Part shown: piece by piece, positions 29,160-37,609 of the stretch | Position numbering within the stretch: the first letter of the stretch is position 1 | How the letters are laid out: each line of letters starts with the position of its first letter | Origin: G965227875 sp965227875 | Lineage (GTDB): Bacteria > Pseudomonadota > Alphaproteobacteria > Rhizobiales > JAJFHC01 | Assembly (NCBI GenBank): GCA_965227875.1 | Contig: OZ245783.1 | Span: 2,232,001-2,296,000 of the forward strand | Direction: 5' to 3' | Length of the DNA stretch: 64,000 bases | The notes under the pieces: model-generated | Told to the model about the DNA's origin: nothing | Databases searched by the model: none | Seen by the model: the letters and a program-made list of their open reading frames with translations, nothing else | Made by a program: the position numbers and the translations under genes

Positions 29160-30329
29160 GTGACGGACTTCCTCGACCGGGCCCGGGAACTGGCGCCGCG
29201 CATCGCCGAACGGGCCCAGTCCTGCGAGGCGGCGAGACGTGTGCCGTCGGAAACCATTGCCGAATTCCGTCAGGCGGGTTTTTTCGAAATGCTGAAACCC
29301 CGGACCTACGGCGGTGCTGAATGCGACCCGCGGGATTTTTTCGACGTGGTGACCGAGATCTCGCGGGCCTGCGGGTCGAGCGGATGGGTCTTGAGCCTGC
29401 TTGGCGTCCACGTCTGGCGTCTGGCGAGTTTCCCGCAACAAGCCGCGAATGAAGTCTGGCGATCGAACGGTGGCGGGCAGAGCGAGTTGATCGCGACCGG
29501 GCATCCGGCACAAGGAGATGCCGAGGAAACCGAAAACGGATACCGCATCGCCGGACGGTGGAGTTTTTCGTCCGGGGTGGATCATTGCGGCTGGGCCTAT
29601 CTCGCGGTCAACCTGCCGGCGACGTCCGACGGCGGATTGGCCGTCGAGCACATGGCGCTCGTCGAACGCGCTCAGTTCCGGGTCGAGGACACCTGGCATG
29701 CGGCGGGACTCGCCGGAACCGGCACCAACACGGTCGTCGTCGAGGACGCCATCGTTCCGAAACACAGGTTTGCTTCCGGCTTCGATTCCTTTCTTCTGCG
29801 CCGGCCCGTGGATGCGGCATCCGCCTCCCCGGTCTACCGGTATCCAACAGGACTGATGACCTCGCTCGCCGTGTCGGTGCCGGCAATAGGCCTCGCGGAA
29901 GCGGCGCGTGATGTCCTGCGGGATTTCATTCGGTCGAAGACCTCGTCCGGACCGCGCAACCAGGCCGGCAACACATTTGCCCACGAAAGACTGGCGGAAA
30001 CCGGGAACCGTATACTGATCGCCCGTCTGCTGCTCGACAGCACCTGTGCGGACCTGAAGAGGATCCACGAGGAGGACCGGGCGATCACCATGGAGGAGCG
30101 AGCCCGCCTGCGCATGAACGCGTCCCTGATCGCGGAGACCTGCACCGCTGCGGTGACCGGCGCCTTCCAGTTCATCGGCGGCACGGGGCTGAGAACCGGT
30201 CACCCGATCCAGCGTATCTTCCGCGACGCCCAGGCCGTGCTCGCCCACGACCTCAACAACGCGCAACGTGCGGCGGAGAATCTCGGCCGTGTCTCTTCGG
30301 GACTGACCAACAAGCTGTTCTTCCTCTGA
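29160..30329 (+). CDS. Acyl-CoA dehydrogenase-fold flavoprotein, probably a class D flavin monooxygenase
   Basis: 389 residues from GTG with GGAGG 6 bp upstream. It has the three-domain ACAD fold: FRQAGFFEMLKPRTYGG near the start, SGVDHCGWAYLAV and WHAAGLAGTGTNTVVVEDAIVP in the beta domain, and a helical C-terminus. The sequence is closer to HsaA/HpaA-like hydroxylases than to true dehydrogenases; I see no obvious catalytic Glu. Such enzymes use reduced flavin from a separate reductase, which is not seen here. Divergent from the carrier-protein operon, it may oxidise a carrier-bound or aromatic intermediate. Confidence 0.8.
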   Translation: MTDFLDRARELAPRIAERAQSCEAARRVPSETIAEFRQAGFFEMLKPRTYGGAECDPRDFFDVVTEISRACGSSGWVLSLLGVHVWRLASFPQQAANEVWRSNGGGQSELIATGHPAQGDAEETENGYRIAGRWSFSSGVDHCGWAYLAVNLPATSDGGLAVEHMALVERAQFRVEDTWHAAGLAGTGTNTVVVEDAIVPKHRFASGFDSFLLRRPVDAASASPVYRYPTGLMTSLAVSVPAIGLAEAARDVLRDFIRSKTSSGPRNQAGNTFAHERLAETGNRILIARLLLDSTCADLKRIHEEDRAITMEERARLRMNASLIAETCTAAVTGAFQFIGGTGLRTGHPIQRIFRDAQAVLAHDLNNAQRAAENLGRVSSGLTNKLFFL

Positions 30330-30362
30330 GACGGCGGTGAGGATCACGCGTCGGCGGTTTCC

Positions 30363-32630
30363 CTATCGTCCGTTCAACGCCCGCCAGATCCGTTCCGCGG
30401 TGAAGGGGGGCTCCGGTTCCCCGGCCCCGGCACGGGCCAGGGCGTCCCGGACCGCGCCGGTCACGGCCGCCAGCGCGCCGGTGGTGCCGGACTCGCCCGC
30501 CCCCTTGGCGCCGAGTGGATTTGTCTGGCACCGGGTCGGCCGCGAGACGGCATGCAGGCCAGGCATGTCTGTCGCCCGGGGTACGGCATAGTCGAGCAGG
30601 GACCCGTTGAGCATCTGCCCCGAGTGCGGGTCGAAGATGACCTGCTCCAGCAGCGCATGACCGGCGCCCTGGGCGATGCCGCCGTGCATCTGTCCCTCTA
30701 CGATGGCGTGGTCGATGACGGTTCCGTTGTCGTCGACGGCGCAGTAACGGTCCAGCATGACGGCGCCGGTGTCCGGGTCGACTTCCACTTCCGCCACGTG
30801 GCATCCGTTGGGAAAGGTCAGTGCCGTGTCCGCCCGCACGGTCATCGAAAGCCTGCGTCGCGCCTCTTCGCTGCCATTGGCGAGGTCGCAAAGGCCGACG
30901 GCGACATTGCTGCCAACGATGCGAAAAACACCCTCGTCATAGGTGATCTTGTCGAGGCTCGCCGCGTACATTTCTGACAGGATCTCGCGGCCCGTTTCGA
31001 CGATGCGCTCGGCCAGTGCCACCAGCGCTCCGCCAGCGGCGACGAGGCTTCGGGACCCGATCGTGCCGCCCCCCTGGAGAAGCGACATGCTGCTACGGTT
31101 GCCGAGAGTGATGTCCTCTTCCGCGATGCCCAGTTGCCGGGCGAATATCCGCGGAAAGACCGTGCGGTGTCCCTGGCCGGAGTCCTGGCTTCCGGTGTCG
31201 ATCGTGACGGTGCGGTCTTCATTGAACCGGCAGGCCGCCCATTCGGTGGGCACGCCTCCGGCGACTTCGACGAAACCGGCCACGCCCACGCCGCGCAGCC
31301 TGCCCTCCAGCCGCGAGCGTTCGATCCGCCCCATCACGCCGTCGAGGTCGGACTCGCGGCGGGCCACGTCGAAAAGGGCGGCAAAATCCCCGCTATCGAG
31401 AACATGACCGTTCGCCGCCTTGTGCGGCATCTGCCCTTTCGTGACGAGATTGGCCTGCCGGAACGCGATCGGCGCAGTGCCCGTCTGCCGGGCGGCCGCG
31501 TCCATCAGGGCCTCGAGCAGGGCGGTACCCTCCGGCCGGCCCGCCCCACGGAAGGGTCCTACGGGGACCGTGTTGGTGAACACGCATTCGACTTCGACAT
31601 CGAGGACCGGCGTGACGTACATGCCGGCGAGGCTGCGGGCGAAGTTCACGCAGGCCGTATAGGCTCCGGCCGGTGTCAGGAAGGCGCCCATGTTGACCGT
31701 CGCACGCGCCCGCAGGCCCAGGATTCTTTTCCGCTCGTCCAGGGCGAGTTCCCCGCTGGCCTCGCAGTCGCGCCCCTGGTTGTCGCTCAGGAATGCCTCG
31801 CTGCGTGACGAAACCCAGGCGACCGGCCGTCCGCTTGCCCTGGCGGCGAGGAGCAGTGCGGGATACTCGGGATAGGCCGGCGTCTTGGATCCGAAGGCGC
31901 CGCCGACATGGTCGCAGCTGACGACGATCGCCTCCGGCCGCAGCCTCATGACCTGGCAGAGGGCTGTTCTCAGGCGCGAGACACCCTGGCATCCCACGTG
32001 AAGATGATATTGCGTCCGCTCCGCGTCGTACCGCGCGATTGCCGCGCGCGGCTCCAGCGTCACCGGCGCGATCCGTGGTTGGGCGACATTTGTCCTGACC
32101 ACGTAACGTGCACTTGCGAGCGCTTCGGCGACACGATCACCGTCTCCGAACGTCCAGCGGATCGCCCGGTTGCCGTCCGCTTCGGGCCACAGCCGTTGAG
32201 CGTCTTCGCTGGTGGCGTCCCGGGGTGAAACGACCGCGGGCAGCGGGTCGTAGTCCACCCTGATCCGCTCGGCGCCGTCGAGGGCCGCTGCCGCGGTTTC
32301 TGCGACAACGAGCACCACCGGTTGGCCCACATGCATGACGCGTCCATCCGCAAGCGCCGGCCAGTGCGGGATAATCGGCCGGCTGCCCGTCTCGTCGGTG
32401 AGATGCGCGGGTCCGGGAATGCCCCCGATGCGCGCGGCCCGGATATCGTCGTGGGTAAACACATGTTCGACCCCGCTCTGTGCCAGTGCCTGGGCGCGGT
32501 CGATGGTCAGGATACGCGCATGGGCATGGGGCGAGCGGACGAACACCGCGTGGAGGGAGCCGTCCGGCAGGGTATCGGCCGTGAAGTTGCCGCGGCCGGT
32601 GACGAGGTCGTGATCTTCCCGCCGTGTCAT
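30363..32630 (-). CDS. Molybdenum hydroxylase large subunit (xanthine dehydrogenase/aldehyde oxidase family), orphan
   Basis: 755 residues. The N-terminal 110 residues are the a/b hammerhead (GRGNFTADTLPDGSLHAVFVRSPHAHARI). The molybdopterin domains have GGAFGSK, PFRGAGRPEG, GSQDSGQGHRT and a catalytic Glu713 in KGAGESG. The CO-dehydrogenase active-site loop (AYRCSFR-like) is absent. These subunits normally work with a FAD-binding and a 2Fe-2S subunit encoded alongside, but neither is present on either side. It may pair with subunits encoded elsewhere or be a relic. It is divergent from the Stf0 sulfotransferase gene. Confidence 0.9.
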   Translation of the reverse strand: MTRREDHDLVTGRGNFTADTLPDGSLHAVFVRSPHAHARILTIDRAQALAQSGVEHVFTHDDIRAARIGGIPGPAHLTDETGSRPIIPHWPALADGRVMHVGQPVVLVVAETAAAALDGAERIRVDYDPLPAVVSPRDATSEDAQRLWPEADGNRAIRWTFGDGDRVAEALASARYVVRTNVAQPRIAPVTLEPRAAIARYDAERTQYHLHVGCQGVSRLRTALCQVMRLRPEAIVVSCDHVGGAFGSKTPAYPEYPALLLAARASGRPVAWVSSRSEAFLSDNQGRDCEASGELALDERKRILGLRARATVNMGAFLTPAGAYTACVNFARSLAGMYVTPVLDVEVECVFTNTVPVGPFRGAGRPEGTALLEALMDAAARQTGTAPIAFRQANLVTKGQMPHKAANGHVLDSGDFAALFDVARRESDLDGVMGRIERSRLEGRLRGVGVAGFVEVAGGVPTEWAACRFNEDRTVTIDTGSQDSGQGHRTVFPRIFARQLGIAEEDITLGNRSSMSLLQGGGTIGSRSLVAAGGALVALAERIVETGREILSEMYAASLDKITYDEGVFRIVGSNVAVGLCDLANGSEEARRRLSMTVRADTALTFPNGCHVAEVEVDPDTGAVMLDRYCAVDDNGTVIDHAIVEGQMHGGIAQGAGHALLEQVIFDPHSGQMLNGSLLDYAVPRATDMPGLHAVSRPTRCQTNPLGAKGAGESGTTGALAAVTGAVRDALARAGAGEPEPPFTAERIWRALNGR

Positions 32631-32700
32631 TGGACCATCGACATTGGTCGTGTTCCGCGGCCGCGATGTGCTATCTGGATGGTTGGAGCATGCGAGGGAA

Positions 32701-33450
32701 ATGCGGTCCGGAAAAATGTCATCCGTTCATCCGTTTAACAGCGAGGCGCTTGATTTTGCCCCGGCGGGCACGCCGACGCAATTCGTCATGATCTGCGCCA
32801 CCCCGCGGTCGGGCAGCACGTTTCTGTGTGCTGAACTCTGGAAGACGGGCGCGTTCGGCGCACCGCACGAATACTACAACTTCCATTCCGTGATGTTGCA
32901 GATGTGCACCCGTCTCGGCGCACGGAATCTCGTCGAGTATCGCGAGTGCCTGCTGGCCTCCAGAACCGGGCCAAACGGCGTCTTCGCGCTCAAGCTGCAT
33001 TTCGATCACATGGTCTTTCTGTCCCGTCTCGCAGGCGGGTTGTCCGGTTTCGAGCCGGCCCGGTTCATCGAGGTCTACCGCGAGGATGAGGTCGCGCAGG
33101 CGGTCTCCTGGGAGATCGCCGAACAGACGGGCGGCTGGACCAGCCTTCACGGTGCATCGCATGCGCAGCGCGAACCTGCATACGACCGCGAGAAAATCGA
33201 ACTCAGGCTCCGGCGCCTTCGCGATCAGCGCCGGTCCTGGGACCGGTTCTTCGTTTCCCTGGGTGTCGTGCCGAAAAGGGTGCGTTACGAAAGCCTTGTC
33301 GAGGACCCCGGTGCGGCTGTCGGAGACGTTGCGCGGCATCTTCAGGTCGGCCCGGATGCGGTCCCGGTTGCCGTACCGGCGCTCGATCGCCAGTCGACGC
33401 CGGAAAAACGCCAATGGGTGGCGCGTTACCGCGACGAGACAGGCTCGTGA
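32701..33450 (+). CDS. Stf0-type sulfotransferase
   Basis: 249 residues from the ATG at 32701; the Met at 32716 or an upstream TTG are alternatives and no start has a clear Shine-Dalgarno. The N-terminus carries ICATPRSGSTFLCAEL, the PAPS 5'-phosphosulfate loop typical of trehalose 2-sulfotransferase (Stf0) relatives, followed by GAPHEYYN. IEVYREDEVAQAVSWEIAEQTG is the family's middle motif and VRYESLVEDPGAAV its end. It probably sulfates a sugar made by the neighbouring glycosyltransferases. Its 3' end overlaps that of the convergent glycosyltransferase by 25 bp. Confidence 0.85.
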   Translation: MRSGKMSSVHPFNSEALDFAPAGTPTQFVMICATPRSGSTFLCAELWKTGAFGAPHEYYNFHSVMLQMCTRLGARNLVEYRECLLASRTGPNGVFALKLHFDHMVFLSRLAGGLSGFEPARFIEVYREDEVAQAVSWEIAEQTGGWTSLHGASHAQREPAYDREKIELRLRRLRDQRRSWDRFFVSLGVVPKRVRYESLVEDPGAAVGDVARHLQVGPDAVPVAVPALDRQSTPEKRQWVARYRDETGS

Positions 33451-34805
33451 GGAGGCATCGGAATGAGGTCATCCTCGTCCTCCCTGTGTCTGGGTGCGAG
33501 CAGGGACGCCTCGATGTCGAGTCCGCCTGACTTCACCTCCAGGAAATGCCGGTTGAGCCGGCGCAGGATCGCGCGCCGCACCGGCGAGCGCAGGCCGGTC
33601 TCCGTCGCGCCCGAGAGCGACGTCGAGGCGGTCTTCCGGACATAGAGAAACGCGTCCGCATTGCCGATCCTGAGGTCGAAATGCGCCCGCAGGAGGAATT
33701 GCGTGTCGTGCCCGTAGCGGCGCGTCGTGCCGAACCCGCCGACCTGCCGGTATTTCGCCGCACGCACTGCCGAGGTGGGATGGAGGAGCGGAAAGCCGGC
33801 GTCCAAATCGAGGGCGGCGTTGACGTCGAGCGGATACCGTACCGGGAAGACCCGCAGGGCGGTCGCATCCACGCGCAATTCGTGCGAGCCGGCAAGGTCG
33901 AGGCCGCGGTCTTGCATATGGCCGAGAAGCCGCCGGAGCCGGTCCCGGGTCGGCACGTCGTCGGAATCCTGGAACACGAAGAATTCCGCGTCGTCGTGTT
34001 CAAGCAGGCCGCGGACCACGCGATATGGACCGCCCGGCGGCGACGGGTTGCGGTAGAAGCGGACCGCCTCGTGTTCCGCGGCAAGGGCCGACATTGGGGC
34101 GCCCCAGTCCTCGTCGATGCCGACGAGGACGCGGCCCTGGTCCGACTTCGCCGCCGCCACATGGTCGAGACAGGCGGCGAGATCCGCGCCGTCGCCGCGA
34201 TGGGGGATGGCGATCGCGTGCTGGGGAACGGCGGCCGGTTCGGCGCTGGTCTTGGTGGCCCGATCGCCCGCCGCCCCGCGTCTGCCGATGACATGGACTT
34301 CCGCCGTGCACCGGGGAGCCATGTCCCACAGGCCCGTGACCGTCGCATGGAAGACAAGCTCGGCCAGTTGGCAGGCCGCGTGCCGCGGCGCGAGCGCCCG
34401 CACGAGAGCGCCCGGCATGAAGATGGATTTCACGGGTGCGTCGACCCGTTCGGACACATCCGGGGGAGGCCGCCAGGGGACGTACAGGTAAATGGATTGG
34501 CCCGCATGCGGTCCACGGACAGCGGAAAACGCGTGGTCGAGCGCGACCTCGAACTCCGCACCAACCGTCCACAACACGCCAAGGTCCGCCGAGGCAACAG
34601 CTTCGGCAGGCGAACAAGCCCGGACGCCGTCGGAAAAGTGCTTGCGCAGGATCCGCGACAGGACCGGAGCCGGCGGAGACATTGCCATGCCCACACAGAC
34701 CACCTGGGCAGGTGTCACGCGCGACACCATGGCCTTCAACGCGACGGACGATGTCCTGTTCATATCAACGAGGAAAGCGTGCGCGGGTCTGAAAGCGGTT
34801 GGCAT
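33426..34805 (-). CDS. GT-A (GT2-like) glycosyltransferase with an N-terminal extension
   Basis: 459 residues. Residues 1-190 are not recognisable. A GT-A domain starts at about 192 with AIAIPHRGDGADLAACLDHV, has the DxD-type motif FFVFQDSDDVPTRDRLRRLL, and ends with VGGFGTTRRYGHDTQFLLRAH, typical of GT2 acceptor/closing regions. No membrane helix is seen. It is the last chromosomal gene before the island; its start is about 150 bp from the left attachment repeat. It may belong with the upstream sulfotransferase and glycosyltransferase genes. Confidence 0.75.
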   Translation of the reverse strand: MPTAFRPAHAFLVDMNRTSSVALKAMVSRVTPAQVVCVGMAMSPPAPVLSRILRKHFSDGVRACSPAEAVASADLGVLWTVGAEFEVALDHAFSAVRGPHAGQSIYLYVPWRPPPDVSERVDAPVKSIFMPGALVRALAPRHAACQLAELVFHATVTGLWDMAPRCTAEVHVIGRRGAAGDRATKTSAEPAAVPQHAIAIPHRGDGADLAACLDHVAAAKSDQGRVLVGIDEDWGAPMSALAAEHEAVRFYRNPSPPGGPYRVVRGLLEHDDAEFFVFQDSDDVPTRDRLRRLLGHMQDRGLDLAGSHELRVDATALRVFPVRYPLDVNAALDLDAGFPLLHPTSAVRAAKYRQVGGFGTTRRYGHDTQFLLRAHFDLRIGNADAFLYVRKTASTSLSGATETGLRSPVRRAILRRLNRHFLEVKSGGLDIEASLLAPRHREDEDDLIPMPPHEPVSSR

Positions 34806-34956
34806 GCGTCACGGTATCGCCGGGCAATGCCGTTCGCCACTCCAAAGCTTGTCTCTTGGAAAGGGCGTTTGCAGTGGAGCCAGGTGATAATCAGGGCGTC
34901 TCTGGTGATTGGTGGCGCAAACCAGCCAACCAATCAAAATCTATCAGTATTTGAAT

Positions 34957-35008
34957 TTATTGGCGCACCCGACAGGATTCGAACCTGTGACCTCTGCCTT
35001 CGGAGGGC
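34957..35008. repeat. Left attachment repeat (truncated tRNA-Arg copy)
   Basis: 52-bp perfect direct repeat of 60399-60450. It contains the last 48 tRNA positions (anticodon stem through CCA, minus-strand sense at 34961-35008) but diverges immediately after, so the 5' half of a tRNA is missing. This copy is not a functional tRNA gene. The crossover lies within this segment. Confidence 0.92.
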
Positions 35009-35111
35009 GGTAATAGGGGGTTCCGCTCGTGATATCTGGTAACTCAAACTCATAAAAATCAATGGCTTACAGAATAGGTATTTCCGCTCGTTGCCGCTGG
35101 ATTGATTGCTG

Positions 35112-35131
35112 GTGATTGCTATATGATTGCT
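35112..35131. repeat. Candidate integrase arm-type sites, left end
   Basis: Two tandem TGATTGCT units 11 bp apart (GTGATTGCTATATGATTGCT), with another copy just before at 35103-35110 and an inverted partner (AGCAATCA) just after. The same 20-bp arrangement, with one mismatch, occurs inside the right end at 60336-60355. Paired short repeats flanking both attachment cores are typical arm-binding sites for tyrosine integrases. Confidence 0.55.
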
Positions 35132-35156
35132 AGCAATCACTTCGGAGGTGCCGGAC

Positions 35157-36461
35157 GTGAATGCAAAGATAACGAAAAGGGTGGTCGATGCCGCCAGTGC
35201 GAGCGATCGGGACACCTTCATCTGGGATACCGAGACGAAGGGATTCGGCCTGAAGATCACGCGCGGCGGGAAGAAGGTCTACATCTTCCAGTATCGCTGG
35301 CCTGGCCGTCGCTCGCCTTCGCGCGTCACGATTGGCAACCACGGTGACCCCTGGACGCCTGACAGAGCCCGGACCCAGGCCGAACGACTTCGAGGCGACG
35401 TAAAGTACGGGCGGGATCCAGCGGCCGAGAAGCGCAATCAGATAGACGAGGAACGCAAGGCGATCACGGTCGCGCAGCTTTGCGATCGCTACCTTGAGGA
35501 TGGGTGTGCGTCGAAGAAGGCATCCACGATCGCTACGGACCGCGGCCGCATCGATCGCCACATAAAACCGCTGTTGGGCAAGAAGAAGGTCAAGGACCTG
35601 ACCTCTAACGACGTCCGGCGTTTTCTTCGCGACGTGGCGACCGGCAAGTCGGCTGCAAAAGTGAAGACCGTAAAACATGGCCTCGCCCGTGTGACTGGCG
35701 GCCAGGGGACCGCGACGCGAACTGTGGGATTGCTGGGAGGAATTCTCTCGTTTGCCGTTTCGGAAGGATTGCGAGACGACAATCCGGTGCGCGGCGTCAA
35801 ACGTTTTCCTGATCGCAAGGGCGATCGTTTCCTGTCGGAAGCGGAACTGGCGCGGCTCGGTGAGCAACTGGCTCTGGCAGAAGCCGCTGGCGCCAATCCT
35901 ATGGCGGTGGCTGCATTGCGCCTGTTGGTTTTTACCGGATGCCGAAAATCCGAGGTTCTCACTCTGAAGTGGCGCCACGTCGACTTCGAGCGATGCTGCC
36001 TTCGCCTCGAAGACTCCAAGACGGGAGAGAAGACGATCCCCCTCGGTGCACCCGCGCTCAAGCTTCTCGAAGAGCTCCCGCGCTATCAGCCCGACGGGTA
36101 TGTGTTCATCGGGCGCAAGCCGGGAAGCCATCTTGTCGGGCTACCGAAATTCTGGGAACGCATTCGTGCGCGTGCCGGTCTCGATGACGTACGGCTTCAT
36201 GATCTCCGGCATTCGTTCGCGAGTGTGGGCGCCGGCGCAGGCATGGGCCTCTTGATCGTGGGCAAGTTGCTTGGTCACCGGGACCCCAAGACAACCTCGC
36301 GATATGCACACCTGGCCGATGATCCGGCAAAGGTCGCAGCAGACCGCATTTCAAGTCAGATCGAGGCCGTCATGAGTTCGCGCGCATGCTTATCCGTGGT
36401 GGAGCCTGATGAGCCCGCTCAGCTCAGTGCGGAGCCAAAAAATCAGCGGCAGCAGACGTAG
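35157..36461 (+). CDS. int: Tyrosine-recombinase integrase of the island (DUF4102/P4-like N-terminus)
   Basis: 434 residues from GTG with GGAGG 8 bp upstream; a TTG 30 bp earlier is less likely. The N-terminal 90 residues are the DUF4102 arm-binding type (FGLKITRGGKKVYIFQYRWPG), followed by a SAM-like core-binding domain. Catalytic residues are in place: Arg263 (GCRKSEVL), His348 and Arg351 (HDLRHSFAS), His374 (GHRDPKTT) and Tyr383 (SRYAH). It catalyses recombination between the element and the tRNA-Arg 3' end. It lies about 150 bp inside the left attachment repeat, next to the truncated tRNA copy rather than the intact one. Confidence 0.95.
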   Translation: MNAKITKRVVDAASASDRDTFIWDTETKGFGLKITRGGKKVYIFQYRWPGRRSPSRVTIGNHGDPWTPDRARTQAERLRGDVKYGRDPAAEKRNQIDEERKAITVAQLCDRYLEDGCASKKASTIATDRGRIDRHIKPLLGKKKVKDLTSNDVRRFLRDVATGKSAAKVKTVKHGLARVTGGQGTATRTVGLLGGILSFAVSEGLRDDNPVRGVKRFPDRKGDRFLSEAELARLGEQLALAEAAGANPMAVAALRLLVFTGCRKSEVLTLKWRHVDFERCCLRLEDSKTGEKTIPLGAPALKLLEELPRYQPDGYVFIGRKPGSHLVGLPKFWERIRARAGLDDVRLHDLRHSFASVGAGAGMGLLIVGKLLGHRDPKTTSRYAHLADDPAKVAADRISSQIEAVMSSRACLSVVEPDEPAQLSAEPKNQRQQT

Positions 36462-36496
36462 AATGTAATCTTCCAGCAGCGAGGCTTTAGTGAACG

Positions 36497-37204
36497 ATGG
36501 GTGACAAATCGGACCCTTCCCCGGTGGATCAGCGCAAACGTGAAAGGAGTGGTTCACAACCGGATGATGAGGAGAAGCATCGCACACCCAGCGACGAAGA
36601 ATTTACGGAGTTCCTGAGGCAACTTGCATACGCGAAACTTGTCTATGACGCGGCAGGGCAAACAGACGACGAACGTACGAAAACCGGCGCTGATGGGGGG
36701 GTTGAATGGCCACCCACAGATCATGATGGCGGTCGAAAAGGCGTAGCAATCGCGTGTATTGCCTTGGCTCGGTTGCTCCACGATTGCAATGTTTCGCCAG
36801 AGTATGCCGTGCCGTTTCAGCACCTTCGTGTCGCATTGATGGATTTCGAACGAGGAATCACCCCGCACCTTCTGAGCAAGGATCCAAACTCGCAGAAGCG
36901 AGGTCGCTCGACACTACACAGTTGGCAGACGATGTTTGCTGCAGTCTGCCTTGAGGTGCTTAGGGAACTTGGCGATCGCCGCGACGACGCGGCGACTCAA
37001 ATCGCTAGACATGTAAACCGTTGGCCTGGCTTTGGCATTGCCGACGTTAGTGCGCAAACTATTATCAACTGGCGAAACAGCTACCGGCGAGAACCAGCGA
37101 GCGCACAGAAATCCCGGGAATTTCAGATGCTGAAAGCGCAATTTCTGTCGGAAAAGAGCCCAAGGGCACGGGTGGAGGAGTTCTTGAAAAAGGGGCCACA
37201 ATAA
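36497..37204 (+). CDS. Hypothetical protein, island early region
   Basis: 235 residues, not recognised. The first 40 are hydrophilic and disordered. The middle (VAIACIALARLLHDCNVSPEYAVPF) is helical. Residues near 160-205 (RDDAATQIARHVNRWPGFGIADVSAQTIINWRNSYRR) resemble a DNA-binding helix-turn-helix. It starts 35 bp after the integrase stop on the same strand and precedes the AlpA-like gene, so a regulatory or excision role is possible but unproven. Confidence 0.6.
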   Translation: MGDKSDPSPVDQRKRERSGSQPDDEEKHRTPSDEEFTEFLRQLAYAKLVYDAAGQTDDERTKTGADGGVEWPPTDHDGGRKGVAIACIALARLLHDCNVSPEYAVPFQHLRVALMDFERGITPHLLSKDPNSQKRGRSTLHSWQTMFAAVCLEVLRELGDRRDDAATQIARHVNRWPGFGIADVSAQTIINWRNSYRREPASAQKSREFQMLKAQFLSEKSPRARVEEFLKKGPQ

Positions 37205-37288
37205 AAAGAGTAGTTTTGTCGGCTACTTTCTACTCACGATCTGATCTCCGTTGATGTCCTCTCAGTGCAGGCAATTGCCGAGGACATC

Positions 37289-37609
37289 ATGAATAAGGAA
37301 CATGACAGCCCCAACAGTGTCGTCGAATTCACGAAGGTGAAAGCGGGCCCCGTCGAGGTCGCAGATCAGGCGCCGAATGCCGAGTCCGGCAGTCAGATCG
37401 ATCACAATCAGTCTTTGTCCGCGCTTTGGTTGCGACCGAAGGAGGCGGAGGCGCACAGCAAGATCGCGAGTTCCACGCTCGCAAAGATGCGGCTCACCGG
37501 CAACGGTCCGCCGTTCACGAAGCTTGGCAGCATCGTCCTCTATAACCGCGAACTGCTCGACGAGTGGCTCCTGGCACGGACGCGCACGAGCACGTCAGAG
37601 CCGACCTGA
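37289..37609 (+). CDS. AlpA/excisionase-like helix-turn-helix protein
   Basis: 106 residues from the ATG preceded by GAGGA (37280-37284). The C-terminal 55 residues (LRPKEAEAHSKIASSTLAKM, NGPPFTKLGSIVLYNRELLDEWL) fit the MerR-like winged helix of AlpA/Xis proteins, which bind island DNA to control integrase or replication genes. The N-terminal 45 residues are unassigned. Its stop overlaps the start of the initiator gene (TGATG), so the two are translationally coupled. Confidence 0.75.
   Translation: MNKEHDSPNSVVEFTKVKAGPVEVADQAPNAESGSQIDHNQSLSALWLRPKEAEAHSKIASSTLAKMRLTGNGPPFTKLGSIVLYNRELLDEWLLARTRTSTSEPT

Larger units (their letters stand above)
34806..35156. other. Intergenic region holding the left island boundary
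   Basis: 351 bp without a supported gene. The left part is the upstream region of the minus-strand glycosyltransferase. From 34957 it contains the duplicated tRNA-Arg 3' end, and from about 35100 a cluster of TGATTGCT-type repeats leading to the integrase start. The sequence becomes visibly more AT-rich from about 34930. Confidence 0.7.

Noticed and set aside
34961..35008. Second tRNA-Arg gene at the left island end
   Set aside because: Only the 3' 48 positions are present; the D arm and 5' acceptor strand are replaced by unrelated sequence.
33546..35042. 498-codon plus-strand open frame running into the attachment repeat
   Set aside because: Antisense to the GT2-like gene; its end crosses the tRNA fragment, so it cannot be a conserved gene.
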